Assembly: GCA_965277435.1 (NCBI GenBank)
Contig: OZ255821.1
Location: 3,782,001 to 3,846,000 of the forward strand
Source: Bog-105 sp965277435
Lineage (GTDB): Bacteria > Acidobacteriota > Terriglobia > Bryobacterales > Bryobacteraceae
Direction of reading: 5' to 3'
DNA: 64,000 nucleotides
Part shown: positions 35,701 through 43,707 of the stretch, one piece after another
Layout: each line of letters starts with the position of its first letter
How positions within the stretch are numbered: the first letter of the stretch is position 1
Notes under the pieces: generated by a model
What the model was told of the DNA's origin: nothing
The model's input: the letters and a program-made list of their open reading frames with translations, nothing else
Database searches by the model: none
Position numbers and translations under genes: made by a program

Positions 35701-36143
35701 CGGCGCGCATCCACCACCTCGCTGATGGTGGCCTTCACCAGGTCAACACCAGTAACATTGCCGGTAACAGTAACTTCTTGTGATACAGCCCCCAGCGAGA
35801 GTGTTACAGGAACTGTGAGATTCTGGTCAACCTGCAGCGTAAGCCCTTTCTCCACGTACGCACTAAAACCGGCTTTCTCGGCTTTCAATGTATAAGGGCC
35901 CACGGCCAGCAAAGGGAAGCTGAACGAGCCCGAAGCATCGGTTGTGGCAGTGCGGGATTCCTGCGTGCTCGCCTGCGTCACCGTTACCTTAACACCCGGT
36001 ACAGGCGCGCCACTTGCATCATTGACGCTGCCCACGATCGTTCCGGAGGCTGCTCCGGAAGCCGGTTGGCAGCTAAAACCAAGCCAGCATAAAATCAACA
36101 ATGAGCAGAAAGCGACGGAGCGAAACGACGTGGTCGAACGCAT
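32724..36143 (-). CDS. TonB-dependent receptor with carboxypeptidase-regulatory-like domain
   Basis: The protein has 1139 residues from the ATG at 36143, which has GGAGG about 10 bp upstream; the frame runs to 36224. The signal peptide is about 1-30. An Ig-like CarboxypepD_reg domain (about 32-115: GTIVGSVNDASGAPVPGVKV) precedes the plug domain (about 120-230, with VDLPLNGRDPLQLEQLMPGV) and a 22-strand barrel ending VQFALKWIF. The SusC-like size suits uptake of large ligands such as oligosaccharides, but no SusD gene is present. A classical TonB box was not identified. A LacI-type operator candidate lies 38 bp upstream of the start. Confidence 0.92.
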   Translation of the reverse strand: MRSTTSFRSVAFCSLLILCWLGFSCQPASGAASGTIVGSVNDASGAPVPGVKVTVTQASTQESRTATTDASGSFSFPLLAVGPYTLKAEKAGFSAYVEKGLTLQVDQNLTVPVTLSLGAVSQEVTVTGNVTGVDLVKATISEVVDARRIVDLPLNGRDPLQLEQLMPGVSLDTNNVAHGQGQHEGIVVNGNRPASNYFLIDGVDAVDPYLAVAPIFPAPDALQEFSVNTSSFSAEYGRNAGALVNAVTKSGTNEWHGDAFEFFRNDKLNANNFFANQAGLPRPPYKLNQFGGTLGGPIRKDKTFIFGYFQETQRRQAETTTIPQVLTPQERPDLNPAGANFSDKCPGPSCPIDPRTGNTFPNYLIPITRIDPTAVNFIKKLMPLPNNGAGYSFSAPFSTNNDDLAEPQFVIRLDHSFSDSDKVFARYFYNYDSITGIAPPLQNAPHEKTFRNNNVGVNWTHSFSPTLLNQALVGFNRMYHFRSPTGSGLGWEDFGGPPNQAPAGRPAEIFTSISGSINTSGDGVFQQPRQVTQFNDTVSLVKGAHSIRMGGEYRAESVNRFEDFFTDPNFSFNGQFSGTGLSDLLLGLPNSYTQDTEVVSQLRHKTVAAFITDNWKIRPNLSLDIGYRWEPYLPPVDNLNDQICLDPTFQSKSTFYPTAPPGITFPGAPLGTTFGSGDKGCSRNLVGNHMLNSAPRFGFAWDPFKKGKTSVRGSYGIFWDQIRLIAYNRFSTSTPFTYTASIPAPGNVTNNYAPSLSGNSAFINGQQTNPFPFGIPRTSTQRASFSTLYGGNWPSYSLEVGLPPRWNEGYIQEYTLSIQHEIAKDTTFTAAYVGNTAKHLYISREYNPAIPLPFSVQSYNQQLADEVNRRRLNNIQCPNGTGTTSPCYGSFALNDDNAFSTYNSLQITLNRRFSHGFTILASYVWEKYLDLISVGAEGQSGPRDPFNFALNKGLSDNDVPHRFVASYLWSIPSPKRYQGRALGQLVNGWQLNGITTIQSGTPFTVTSGQDRSLTGIGNDTADWVYGTPRTLDTGRARNQVVSEYFNTSAFALAAPGTFGTSGRNILLGPGMVNFDFAIFKDFPISERLGRIQFRNEYFNIFNRVNLSQPDSNVSDGASFGQIFTARDPRFVQFALKWIF

Positions 36144-36181
36144 GGCGAGACATCCTCCAGCGGTATACGAGGAACTACTGA

Positions 36182-36192
36182 AAACGCTTACG
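36182..36192. promoter_or_regulatory. Candidate LacI-type operator upstream of TonB receptor
   Basis: AAACGCTTACG here resembles the sites at 50668-50678 and 50765-50775 (AAACGGTTACG and AATCGGTTACG) and fits the LacI-family core AAnCGnTT. It is only half symmetric, so confidence is moderate. Confidence 0.4.
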
Positions 36193-36244
36193 GAAACTAT
36201 ATAGCCGATTGCAGACCCTGTCAATCACTTACTTACGAGAATGT

Positions 36245-37459
36245 TTACTTTTCTTTCTGATCTTTCTGCTGCGTCGGACCGGTCAGGAGCGTGCGAAGTA
36301 AGTTATCCGATTCCCGCTGTTCTTTCTCGTGCAGCTCCTGTACCTTGGCGATCTCGCGCCGGGCATCGTCTGCCCGTCCCACTGTCTTATACTCCTGCAT
36401 CAGCGCGTAGTGCGCCGCTGTGTCGTCCGGCTTCAGACGCACGGCTGTCTCTAACTGCAGGATGGCTGCAGTCGAGTTATTCTCTGCGTTTAACAGTTTC
36501 GCCAAGCCGACCCGCGCCTCGGTCATCTCGGGGTTTAACTCGATCGCCCGGCTCAGATGTTGGGACGCGCTTGGATAATCGTTCTTCTTGCGCAGCAACT
36601 CACCGGCTTGGTATTCCGCGGCCGCATCGCCGGAATTGATCGCGAGCTCCTGCTGAAAATCGCGCAGCGCCGCGGCGTCGTCCTCATCCGTTTTCCGGCG
36701 CAACAGAATTTGCCCGATCCGATAATGCAAATGCGGCGCGCGCGTATTGAACTCGAGCGTTCTCCGATACTCACTCAGCGCCTGTTCGTCGTTGCCCTTA
36801 GCCTCCCAGGCTTCGCCCGCGAGTTCGTGTATGCGGTACGAATCAGGATGTTTCTTCAGCAGATCGTTCACCGCGCGGCGCGAAAGCTCAGAGTAAAGCT
36901 CTGCCGTCTGATATAGCACGTCGGCATCGTCCGGATACCAGCGCTGGAGCTTTTGCGAAGTCTCCAACGCCACGTCAGGTTGTTGCACGCCCGCGCACGC
37001 CAGTAGCGCCAATCCCGCCAGCCGGCGTGTCTTCGCTTCGAGCGACTCGACGAACCGCCGTTGCAGGATCGGCTCGGCTGCGCCGCAGTTGGCGGTGTCC
37101 GCCAGGCTTAGGCCCAAAAATGTCTCTGTCTGCGGCTCGTCCGGCCGCAGCGCCAGCGCTTGGCGCAACGGAATCTCGGCTTCCGCGGCCCGACCCGAAG
37201 CATAAAGCAGAATTCCCTTTGCCGAAAGAATGCTTGCGTCATTCGGATTGAGCTTGAGGATGGCGTCATACTCGCTCGCCACTGCCTTCAGATCGTGCCG
37301 TGCCAGCGCCTGCTGCGCAGCCTGCTTGTGCGCTTCGATCGCCGATCCCGAATCAGGTTTCGGCTGCTGCGCAAACCCGCAAGCGAAAGCCGTCATCAGC
37401 ATTGCCGCGATTCGCAGTCGCGCCGAAACTTGCATCAGGCGGATTAGTCCCGTGGCCAT
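36245..37459 (-). CDS. Secreted TPR repeat protein
   Basis: The protein has 404 residues from the ATG at 37459; an ATG at 37435 is equally possible and also leaves a good signal peptide (LRIAAMLMTAFACGFAQ). About eight TPR units cover residues 45-395, for example ILSAKGILLYASGRAAEAE, RIHELAGEAWEAKGNDEQALSEYRRTLE (given in part) and ALMQEYKTVGRADDARREI. The C-terminus is Glu/Lys/Gln-rich. It is the first gene of the minus-strand module TPR, TonB receptor, TPR, UnbV; the receptor starts 102 bp downstream, with its own promoter region. A periplasmic protein-binding role is likely. Confidence 0.87.
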   Translation of the reverse strand: MATGLIRLMQVSARLRIAAMLMTAFACGFAQQPKPDSGSAIEAHKQAAQQALARHDLKAVASEYDAILKLNPNDASILSAKGILLYASGRAAEAEIPLRQALALRPDEPQTETFLGLSLADTANCGAAEPILQRRFVESLEAKTRRLAGLALLACAGVQQPDVALETSQKLQRWYPDDADVLYQTAELYSELSRRAVNDLLKKHPDSYRIHELAGEAWEAKGNDEQALSEYRRTLEFNTRAPHLHYRIGQILLRRKTDEDDAAALRDFQQELAINSGDAAAEYQAGELLRKKNDYPSASQHLSRAIELNPEMTEARVGLAKLLNAENNSTAAILQLETAVRLKPDDTAAHYALMQEYKTVGRADDARREIAKVQELHEKEQRESDNLLRTLLTGPTQQKDQKEK

Positions 37460-37836
37460 TCTATTACTCGTACGCCTTCCAACGCGCCAGCGCAACGCGC
37501 TCCCTCCTGGCGTCCACTGGCGGATCTCGGGGAAGACCGTCACGCCCGTCTTCTCGTTCTCCGGTTCCCCCAGAGCACCCGTTACCGTTTCAATACTCTG
37601 TCCGATTGAATTTCAGCGGGTGGGCAGCGGGCGCGGGTAAGGGAGCGGACGCGGCATTGCAACGATTGTTATTGCCCTTACAGTCCCGGCCTGTCCTAAG
37701 AGGCACCGTCTGAACAAAAGTCCTAGTACTTTCAAAAGAGCTTGTTTACTTTTTTTCTCGCCTTCCTGAGCATTTCCGATCTGAACTTACGCAAGAGCTA
37801 GTTGAAGAATAGTATTCCCCTTTCAGGAGAACCAGC
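37460..37836. other. Divergent intergenic region
   Basis: These 377 bases separate the TPR gene from the plus-strand repeat protein. No gene is seen. There is a T-rich stretch near 37742-37760 and a ribosome-binding site CAGGAGA at 37824-37830 for the next gene. No LacI-type or CTTGA-type operator was found. Confidence 0.45.
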
Positions 37837-38976
37837 ATGCGTCACAGTTTTGTTATCACTCTCGTCTCAGCGGTAGCTTTACCGGCACTTTCGATTCCCA
37901 GCGTGGCTCAAACCACCAGCACGCAAGCCAAAACCACCAAAACAGCACCGGCAAAGACCACCCCTGCCAAAACTGCCGCTGCTCCCGCGAAGCCTGCCGT
38001 CGTAAAGATCACTTCTGCTCCCGCGAAGCCTGTCGCCGTAAAGACCACTTCTACTCCCACGAGGCCTGCCGCCGTGCAGACCGCTTCTGCTCCCACGAGG
38101 CCTGTCGCCGCGCAGACCGCTTCTGCTCCCACAGCAAATATGAAGACGGCGGCCGCGCCGGTCTCAACAGCCAACAAGATACCGAACGTGGCAGCGACCG
38201 GTGGCGCATCACCAAACTCAGCAACTGTGGCGACGGCGAATACAACAACTGCCGCAAACTCTGCTGTAGTTGCTGGGAGCGGACAGGCGGCTACTGCGCA
38301 GCCAGCATACGCCTTACAGCAACAAGCCACCGATAACAGCCAGGGAGTCAATACGGGCGCCGCCGCCGGGGGCGCAGGGACGATGTCCGGCGCAGCCAAT
38401 GGGGCGACTGCATCGACGGGCTATGCCGCCGGCTTGGGCACATTCAACGCCGGCGGACTTACCGCCACCGCATTCAATTGCTTGCGGTCAGGAAACCGGG
38501 TTTTTTGCGATTTTGACGAAACCAGTAACAGTAATGGGGAAATACCCGCTGGTTACGGTTTCAACCAGACCCGGCTCGTTTTGGGCAGTGGCCGTGTTTA
38601 CACACCGCACGTCGCTCACTACGTGGATGCGGATGGATCTACCTTCGACACAGCGGAACTGACCGCCAACACGGCGGTCCGGTTAGTCCTCGAATACGAC
38701 GATATCCCGGCGCAATACACGACCGTCGCGCTTGCCTTCGGGCGCGACAAAATCTCAGCCGTACCGATCACGGACATGGCTGCTACCCAGTCGCCCAATT
38801 TGATCGCGCCCCGGCAATCGCCGGCACAGAGCGCGGGAGGACAGGCAGCCGCTGCTCCAAATGCCGCGGGAACCTCGACTATGGATAAGGCCGGCCAAGG
38901 TATCGATAAGATCAAGTCAACAAAGTCAGGATTAAGTGATCTTTGGAAAAGAGCCAAGACGGTAACGCAGAACTAG
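37837..38976 (+). CDS. Secreted Ala/Pro/Lys/Thr-rich repeat protein of unknown function
   Basis: The 379-residue protein starts with a signal peptide (about 1-24, ends SVAQ). Residues 26-115 are a low-complexity Ala/Lys/Pro/Thr stem built partly of 12-residue repeats (TSAPAKPVAVKT type), followed by an Ala/Gly/Asn-rich linker to about 205. A folded part at about 205-305 contains two Cys (FNCLRSGNRVFCDFDE), likely a disulfide, then beta-rich segments. A charged C-terminus follows. No family was recognised. The stem resembles periplasm- or wall-spanning linkers such as those of TonB or VacJ-like proteins. It stands alone between the two receptor modules. Confidence 0.75.
   Translation: MRHSFVITLVSAVALPALSIPSVAQTTSTQAKTTKTAPAKTTPAKTAAAPAKPAVVKITSAPAKPVAVKTTSTPTRPAAVQTASAPTRPVAAQTASAPTANMKTAAAPVSTANKIPNVAATGGASPNSATVATANTTTAANSAVVAGSGQAATAQPAYALQQQATDNSQGVNTGAAAGGAGTMSGAANGATASTGYAAGLGTFNAGGLTATAFNCLRSGNRVFCDFDETSNSNGEIPAGYGFNQTRLVLGSGRVYTPHVAHYVDADGSTFDTAELTANTAVRLVLEYDDIPAQYTTVALAFGRDKISAVPITDMAATQSPNLIAPRQSPAQSAGGQAAAAPNAAGTSTMDKAGQGIDKIKSTKSGLSDLWKRAKTVTQN
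37982..38125 (+). repeat. Four tandem 36-bp repeats in the repeat-protein gene
   Basis: Units start at 37982, 38018, 38054 and 38090 and a partial fifth follows. Each begins CTCCC and encodes 12 residues. Units 1 and 3, and 2 and 4, share more bases with each other, suggesting duplication of a 72-bp pair. Copy number may vary between strains. Confidence 0.8.
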
Positions 38977-38990
38977 CTGAATAGCAAAAG

Positions 38991-39030
38991 GGCGGGGGCC
39001 GGTATCGAGATTCGTCAAGCTAGCCCCGCC
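38991..39030. terminator. Possible bidirectional terminator hairpin
   Basis: GGCGGGG (38991-38997) can pair with CCCCGCC (39024-39030) between two convergent genes. The loop is long (26 bases) and no T-run follows, so a role as terminator is uncertain. Confidence 0.3.
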
Positions 39031-39135
39031 TCCAAAGCTAGTAAACCCTCGCGCCGTGCCGGTTGTCTGCGTTGCCGCGCCCGACTCGTCGCCCCTGCGC
39101 TCTTGCCCGAACCTGCGGGCCATTGTGCAGACGAT

Positions 39136-39981
39136 TCAATGAGCGTCACAGCTTACGGGGCCAATGCCGGCAGTCGGGCGCTCGTGCCTTTGCCGCTGTT
39201 GTTCGGCTAGTTCCTTTTCGCCCGACTCCTTTTGGCCGTTGTGGAAATAAAGCTGCGCCAGGCGGTAGTGAGCTTGTGTGAGAGTAGGGTCGAGCGCGAG
39301 GGCACTTCGGTATTCGCTGATGGCTTCGGATATGTGGCTGTGCTGGGCGTCGATCGCAGCCAGTTGCGCATAAGCTTCGGCTAACTTGGGGTCTGCGGTG
39401 ATCGCTTCGCGGAGTGCGGTTTCGCCAGGCTGTTCCTGTCCCGCGGCGAGCAGGCTGGTAGCGTAAGCCAACCGGGCTCGGGCGTTGTTGCCGGCTTCCC
39501 GGGCCAGCGCAGCGGGATCGACGAGGGAGGGAATCGCCGCCAGTTGGCTGATAAACAGGTAGGCGTCGCCCGATTTGGGATTGGCTCTGGCGGCGGCCAG
39601 AAAAGTCGAGAGGGCTTCGGGCGCGTAGCCATCGTTGTAAAGGAGAGCTCCTCGGCCGATCAGCAGCAGTGGCGAGTGCGGGTATGTGATCAGGCTTTTC
39701 GTAATGAGCTGGCGCGCGTGATCGGTTTGGCCTTGCTCATACAGCGCTACCGCCTCAACAAAGTTGTTTTGCTCGGGGGAGCGCGGACACGGGAGACGCG
39801 AGGCTACGGTTTCCAGGTCGCGTACCAGTCGCGATTGTGCTTTTTCGGCGACGCCCGCTGAATAGCCGCCGCTATCGATAGCGCCGCGCACGCCCACCGT
39901 GCCGAATTGCGGAGGCGGTTGTTGCTGCCGCGCTCTCAGTGCTGTGGCGGCCACCAGCACGATCACCATGAGCTTTCCCAT
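39136..39981 (-). CDS. Secreted TPR repeat protein
   Basis: The 281-residue protein has a short N-terminal hydrophobic signal (MGKLMVIVLVAATALRA). Repeats run from about 65 to 250: ALYEQGQTDHARQLI, ALLYNDGYAPEALSTFLAAA, AYAQLAAIDAQHSHISEAI and AHYRLAQLYFHNGQKESGE. The C-terminus RHERPTAGIGPVSCDAH is polar. It begins 6 bp after the stop of the 1239-residue fusion protein, at the end of the second module's transcript. An adaptor role for that fusion protein is likely, as in the first module where a TPR gene also neighbours the UnbV gene. Confidence 0.85.
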   Translation of the reverse strand: MGKLMVIVLVAATALRARQQQPPPQFGTVGVRGAIDSGGYSAGVAEKAQSRLVRDLETVASRLPCPRSPEQNNFVEAVALYEQGQTDHARQLITKSLITYPHSPLLLIGRGALLYNDGYAPEALSTFLAAARANPKSGDAYLFISQLAAIPSLVDPAALAREAGNNARARLAYATSLLAAGQEQPGETALREAITADPKLAEAYAQLAAIDAQHSHISEAISEYRSALALDPTLTQAHYRLAQLYFHNGQKESGEKELAEQQRQRHERPTAGIGPVSCDAH

Positions 39982-39987
39982 CTGCCT

Positions 39988-42900
39988 CTATTTTCCCAGC
40001 TGATCGAGGGCCTGCTGTAATTCCTTGTTTTCCGGATGATGGACGAGAAAACCCTGCAGGGTTTGGCGAGCTTGCGCGGTGTTGCCGGCCTGACTCTGGA
40101 TGGCCGCGATGTTGAGATAAGGGCGGTCGTAGTCGGGGGCGAGCTGCGTACAGCGCTCGAACTCGGCGAGAGCGGCGCTCGAGTTCCCGAGGCGAAGATA
40201 GACGACTCCTAAGTTGTTAAGGGCAGTGGAATCGTTGGGGCGTAGCTGCACGGTGCGGTCGAGTTCCTGGCGGGCCGGTTCGAATTTCTCTTGCGAGGCG
40301 AGCAGCATGCCCAGCGCGAAGTGAAATTCGGCGTCGTTGGGATCGACGGCAATGGCGGCTTCGACGGCTTGCTGGGCGAGGTCGAGGCGGCCTTGCCAGC
40401 GGTAGAGCAGGACAAGGTTTTGCAGAGCTACCAGATGCGCAGGCTTGGCGCGGATGGCTTGCTGGAAATTACGCAGAGCTTCGTCGTAGTTCTTTTCCTG
40501 GCCGGCGATTGCGCCGAGGTTGGTCCAGGCGTCGGCATCCTGGGGATCGAGCGAGACGGCTTTTTCCAGGTTGGTTTTGGCTTGCGCGGGCTGCTGCTTG
40601 TTGAGATAAATGGTGCCCAGGTTGTAATAGGCAGCTGCATAGTTGGGATTGCGCGCCACTGCTTCCTCAAAGCACGCCAGGGCGCCATCGACGTGATTGT
40701 TTTGGATGTAGGCGATGCCGTAAGTAAAGTAATTGCGCGTGGGCGTCGCGCCGTGAAAATGCCCGGAAAAGGCGAGCGCCTTGTGCAACTGATCGGTTGC
40801 GTTACTGGGGGCGCCCGACCAGTCGGCTGCCACGGTGGCAGGTGACACCATGCCGGTGTAGACCTTAAGAGCAAAGCCGCGCGGATCGATCAGAAGAGAC
40901 ACCGGTGTTTCGAGATCGCGGCGGCGGTCGTACAGGTAGCGATAGAGGATGTTGAAGACGCTGGCTGTGGCCTCGTCGGCGGCCAGGATGGGAAAGTGGA
41001 CGGCGGGCGCGTTCTTGCTTGAGCCATTGAGGTTTATAGCGAGAAGCGGGAGAGAGTGAGCTTGTGAGAAGGCGGCGAGTTGAGCGCGGCTGCGATCGCA
41101 ATCGTTGGCGGTGAGGAGAAGCAGTAAGGGCTTGCCACGGAACTGATCGAGGGTGTAGAGTTTCCCGCTGGCATCCGGCAGGGAAAGTGGCGGCAGCCGC
41201 AAAGGTTCGAGGAGCCAGGTGCTGAAGTCCGCTGGCTGCGTATTGGCTGGGGCGGCTGGCTGTTTTGGTAATATGTTAGTGGCCAGGAATGGCTCGGAGT
41301 GGACGTTTTCACTCGCTTCGTGGATCGTGATCCGGTGATTCACCGGCAATTTTTCGACCGACTGAGTGAGTCCGCTCGGCCATTGAATCGTCGCGCGAAA
41401 GGGACCGGTTTGCCTGTCCACACCGAAGGTGATGTCTTTGGTGTGCTGGGAAAGAAAGCCTGATCCGGCCTGGAGGAATTTGCTTCGGTGCGTGCCGCCC
41501 GATTCGAGCGTGACCACCGCTCCGATCGCATCCCGGTTGCTCTTGCTGCCTGTGAGTTGAAATACCACCGAGTGGCCGAGATCGGGAAGGTCGTTGTGCA
41601 GTAGGCGCAGTTGCGGGGCGGTGCGGTTTTTCAGCAGGACTTCCAGGCGGCCGTCGTGATCGAAATCCGACAGAGCAAAAGCCCGGCTATCGTCCTCAAA
41701 ATCTAGACCGAGGAGGCCGGAAACTTCAGCAAAGGTTCCATCGCCGTTGTTTAAGAAAACGATGTTGCGTTCGTAACCGTTCCAGGATCGGTCGGCGCGG
41801 ATGAGTTCGTTGATGGCGTTCCACGCTAATTCGTAGTCAGTGGATCCGCTTCCGGTATCCAGAGAGCGCGAGACGATCTGTCGCCAGAAGAAGCTCGAAA
41901 GATCGGTGCGGTCGGGTCCGGAGATGAAGCCATTGGTCACGTAGAGATCGGGCGAGCCGGAGTGTGTAATGTCCCAGGCGTCGGCCGACCAGGACCAGCG
42001 GCCCATGCCGACTTGCGCCTCCTCGCTAGTATCAAGGAGGGATTGCTGACCGGCCTGATTACGGTAGAGCCCGTTACCGGAGGCGTGCTTGCGATAAGCG
42101 TGACGGATCTTTTCGTCGACGCCGGGCAGAAAGTAATCCTGTTCCGTGACCCGTTTGCCCGCCGCCGAGTACATGTCGGTGACGTACAAATCGGGCCGGC
42201 CATCATTGTTGTAGTCAAACCACGAGACACTCATGCCAGCACCATAGTCCTCTACCCCAGACGACTCTGCTACGTCGGTGAAGGTGCCGTCACCGTTGCT
42301 GCGATAGAGATTCTTGCGGCCGAAATCGTTGGCCACATACAGGTCGGGCCAGCCGTTGCCGTCATAATCGCACCAGCCGCAGGCAAAGGTGAAACGGTTA
42401 TTGTTCTGGTTCATGCCGCAAGAATCGGTGACGTCTTCGAACGTGGCATCGCCGCGATTGCGCATCAGAAAGTTGGGCGGACCGTTTTGCGCGTCGTAGT
42501 AAGGCTTGGGATGGGTGTACTGGCTGAGGCCTTGATAGTAGGCGTAGAGGCAGAAATAGACGTCGAGCAGGCCGTCGCGATTGTAGTCGGCGGCGGCGAC
42601 ACCGGTGAAGGTTCCGGCCGAAGGTTTGGCGAAATGAAAGGCGTCGGGTTTCAGCTCGAAGCGGCCGTTGCCATGATTTAGATAAAGAAGCGGTCCGCTA
42701 GTGCGGACGACGAGAAGGTCTTGCGTGCCGGAGTTGGTGAAGTCGGCGAACAGGGCGGAGGCGGTGCCGTCGAGCAGGCCGAGCCCGCTTTTATCGGTAA
42801 TGTCTTCGAACGTGCCATCGCCGCGATTGCGGTAGAGGCGATTAGGAAGGCCGGAGGGCTGGCAGACGTAGATGCTATCGAAGCCGGTGTTATCGATATC

Positions 42901-43707
42901 GCCCACAGCAATGCCGTTGTTGCCATAGAGGTCCAGTCCACACGCAGCGTCGAGAGTGCTACGCCAATAATCGACCCCGCGAAGCATTTGCTGATGGTAG
43001 GAAGGAACGTCTTTGAAGGCGTGCCCGCTGATCTCCTGGAAACCTGCGCCGGTGAGCGTGGCGCGTGTCTCGTTGACTGCCGTCCACTGTGTGATTTGCC
43101 AGTGGCCCGGCGAAGTTTCGCGCCATTGCAGAAGCCATGTCCCAGTGCGCTCTTCGCGGGCGGCGTCGGTGCGTGTGCCGGAGAAATCGTAGCGCAGCGT
43201 GGTCTCGATCGTGACTGGTGTTTCGGAGATTGCCTTTAGAGATACGATTTGCAGTTCGGCGCAAGGGATGCCGGAGAAAGCGGCGAGCCAGGTTTTCCAG
43301 TTGTCGAGAAAAGCGCTTTGGCCCCTTGAGTCCTCCTTGTGAAATTCAACTTTGACGATCTTTATCGGGCCGGTTTGCGGGACTGGTTTGTGGCTACCAG
43401 CGTTCAGGGGCGAAAAGGCAATGTCCTTATCAATGAATTGGGCGAGTGTTGCGGCGCCGTGCGGCGAGCTGCGCAGGGATTGGCCGAGTTGAGCGAGAAT
43501 TGCGTCGAGCTCGGCGGCGTACTTTTCGCAGATGAATTCGTCCGAGCCTGGCAGGACCCGGGCGATGAATTTCTCCAGCGTTTCAGGAAACGGCGATTTG
43601 GATTGGAAGCGGCAAGGCGACGGGGAGAAGGCTTGCAGACGGCGCGACCAGGCAGTGAGTAGCGCGGCGGAGGCGGCGGCTTGTGTTAGAAATGACCGGC
43701 GGTTCAT
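39988..43707 (-). CDS. FG-GAP/UnbV protein fused to redoxin-like and TPR domains
   Basis: The 1239-residue secreted protein starts with a Tat-type signal (MNRRSFLTQAAASAALL). An uncharacterised region (about 35-225) precedes seven Asp-rich FG-GAP-like repeats (GDIDNTGFDSIY, ADYNRDGLLDVYF, CDYDGNGWPDLYV, FDYNNDGRPDLYV and others). The ASPIC/UnbV domain (about 715-790) contains GSKSNRDAIGAVVT and IQWPSGLTQSVEKL. A redoxin-like domain follows at about 845-960 (LPDASGKLYTLDQFRGKPLL, then LTANDCDRSRAQLAAFS) with one Cys and no CxxC. TPR repeats fill 990-1235. The order joins in one chain parts that are separate genes in the neighbouring module. It overlaps the upstream TPR gene by 4 bp (ATGA). Confidence 0.88.
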   Translation of the reverse strand: MNRRSFLTQAAASAALLTAWSRRLQAFSPSPCRFQSKSPFPETLEKFIARVLPGSDEFICEKYAAELDAILAQLGQSLRSSPHGAATLAQFIDKDIAFSPLNAGSHKPVPQTGPIKIVKVEFHKEDSRGQSAFLDNWKTWLAAFSGIPCAELQIVSLKAISETPVTIETTLRYDFSGTRTDAAREERTGTWLLQWRETSPGHWQITQWTAVNETRATLTGAGFQEISGHAFKDVPSYHQQMLRGVDYWRSTLDAACGLDLYGNNGIAVGDIDNTGFDSIYVCQPSGLPNRLYRNRGDGTFEDITDKSGLGLLDGTASALFADFTNSGTQDLLVVRTSGPLLYLNHGNGRFELKPDAFHFAKPSAGTFTGVAAADYNRDGLLDVYFCLYAYYQGLSQYTHPKPYYDAQNGPPNFLMRNRGDATFEDVTDSCGMNQNNNRFTFACGWCDYDGNGWPDLYVANDFGRKNLYRSNGDGTFTDVAESSGVEDYGAGMSVSWFDYNNDGRPDLYVTDMYSAAGKRVTEQDYFLPGVDEKIRHAYRKHASGNGLYRNQAGQQSLLDTSEEAQVGMGRWSWSADAWDITHSGSPDLYVTNGFISGPDRTDLSSFFWRQIVSRSLDTGSGSTDYELAWNAINELIRADRSWNGYERNIVFLNNGDGTFAEVSGLLGLDFEDDSRAFALSDFDHDGRLEVLLKNRTAPQLRLLHNDLPDLGHSVVFQLTGSKSNRDAIGAVVTLESGGTHRSKFLQAGSGFLSQHTKDITFGVDRQTGPFRATIQWPSGLTQSVEKLPVNHRITIHEASENVHSEPFLATNILPKQPAAPANTQPADFSTWLLEPLRLPPLSLPDASGKLYTLDQFRGKPLLLLLTANDCDRSRAQLAAFSQAHSLPLLAINLNGSSKNAPAVHFPILAADEATASVFNILYRYLYDRRRDLETPVSLLIDPRGFALKVYTGMVSPATVAADWSGAPSNATDQLHKALAFSGHFHGATPTRNYFTYGIAYIQNNHVDGALACFEEAVARNPNYAAAYYNLGTIYLNKQQPAQAKTNLEKAVSLDPQDADAWTNLGAIAGQEKNYDEALRNFQQAIRAKPAHLVALQNLVLLYRWQGRLDLAQQAVEAAIAVDPNDAEFHFALGMLLASQEKFEPARQELDRTVQLRPNDSTALNNLGVVYLRLGNSSAALAEFERCTQLAPDYDRPYLNIAAIQSQAGNTAQARQTLQGFLVHHPENKELQQALDQLGK

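Noticed and set aside
34899..35783. 294-codon plus-strand ORF inside the TonB receptor gene
   Set aside because: It is antisense to a well-supported receptor. High-GC coding sequence often leaves such frames open.
37982..38125. CRISPR-like array
   Set aside because: The 36-bp units are contiguous, lack spacers and stay in frame as 12-residue protein repeats.
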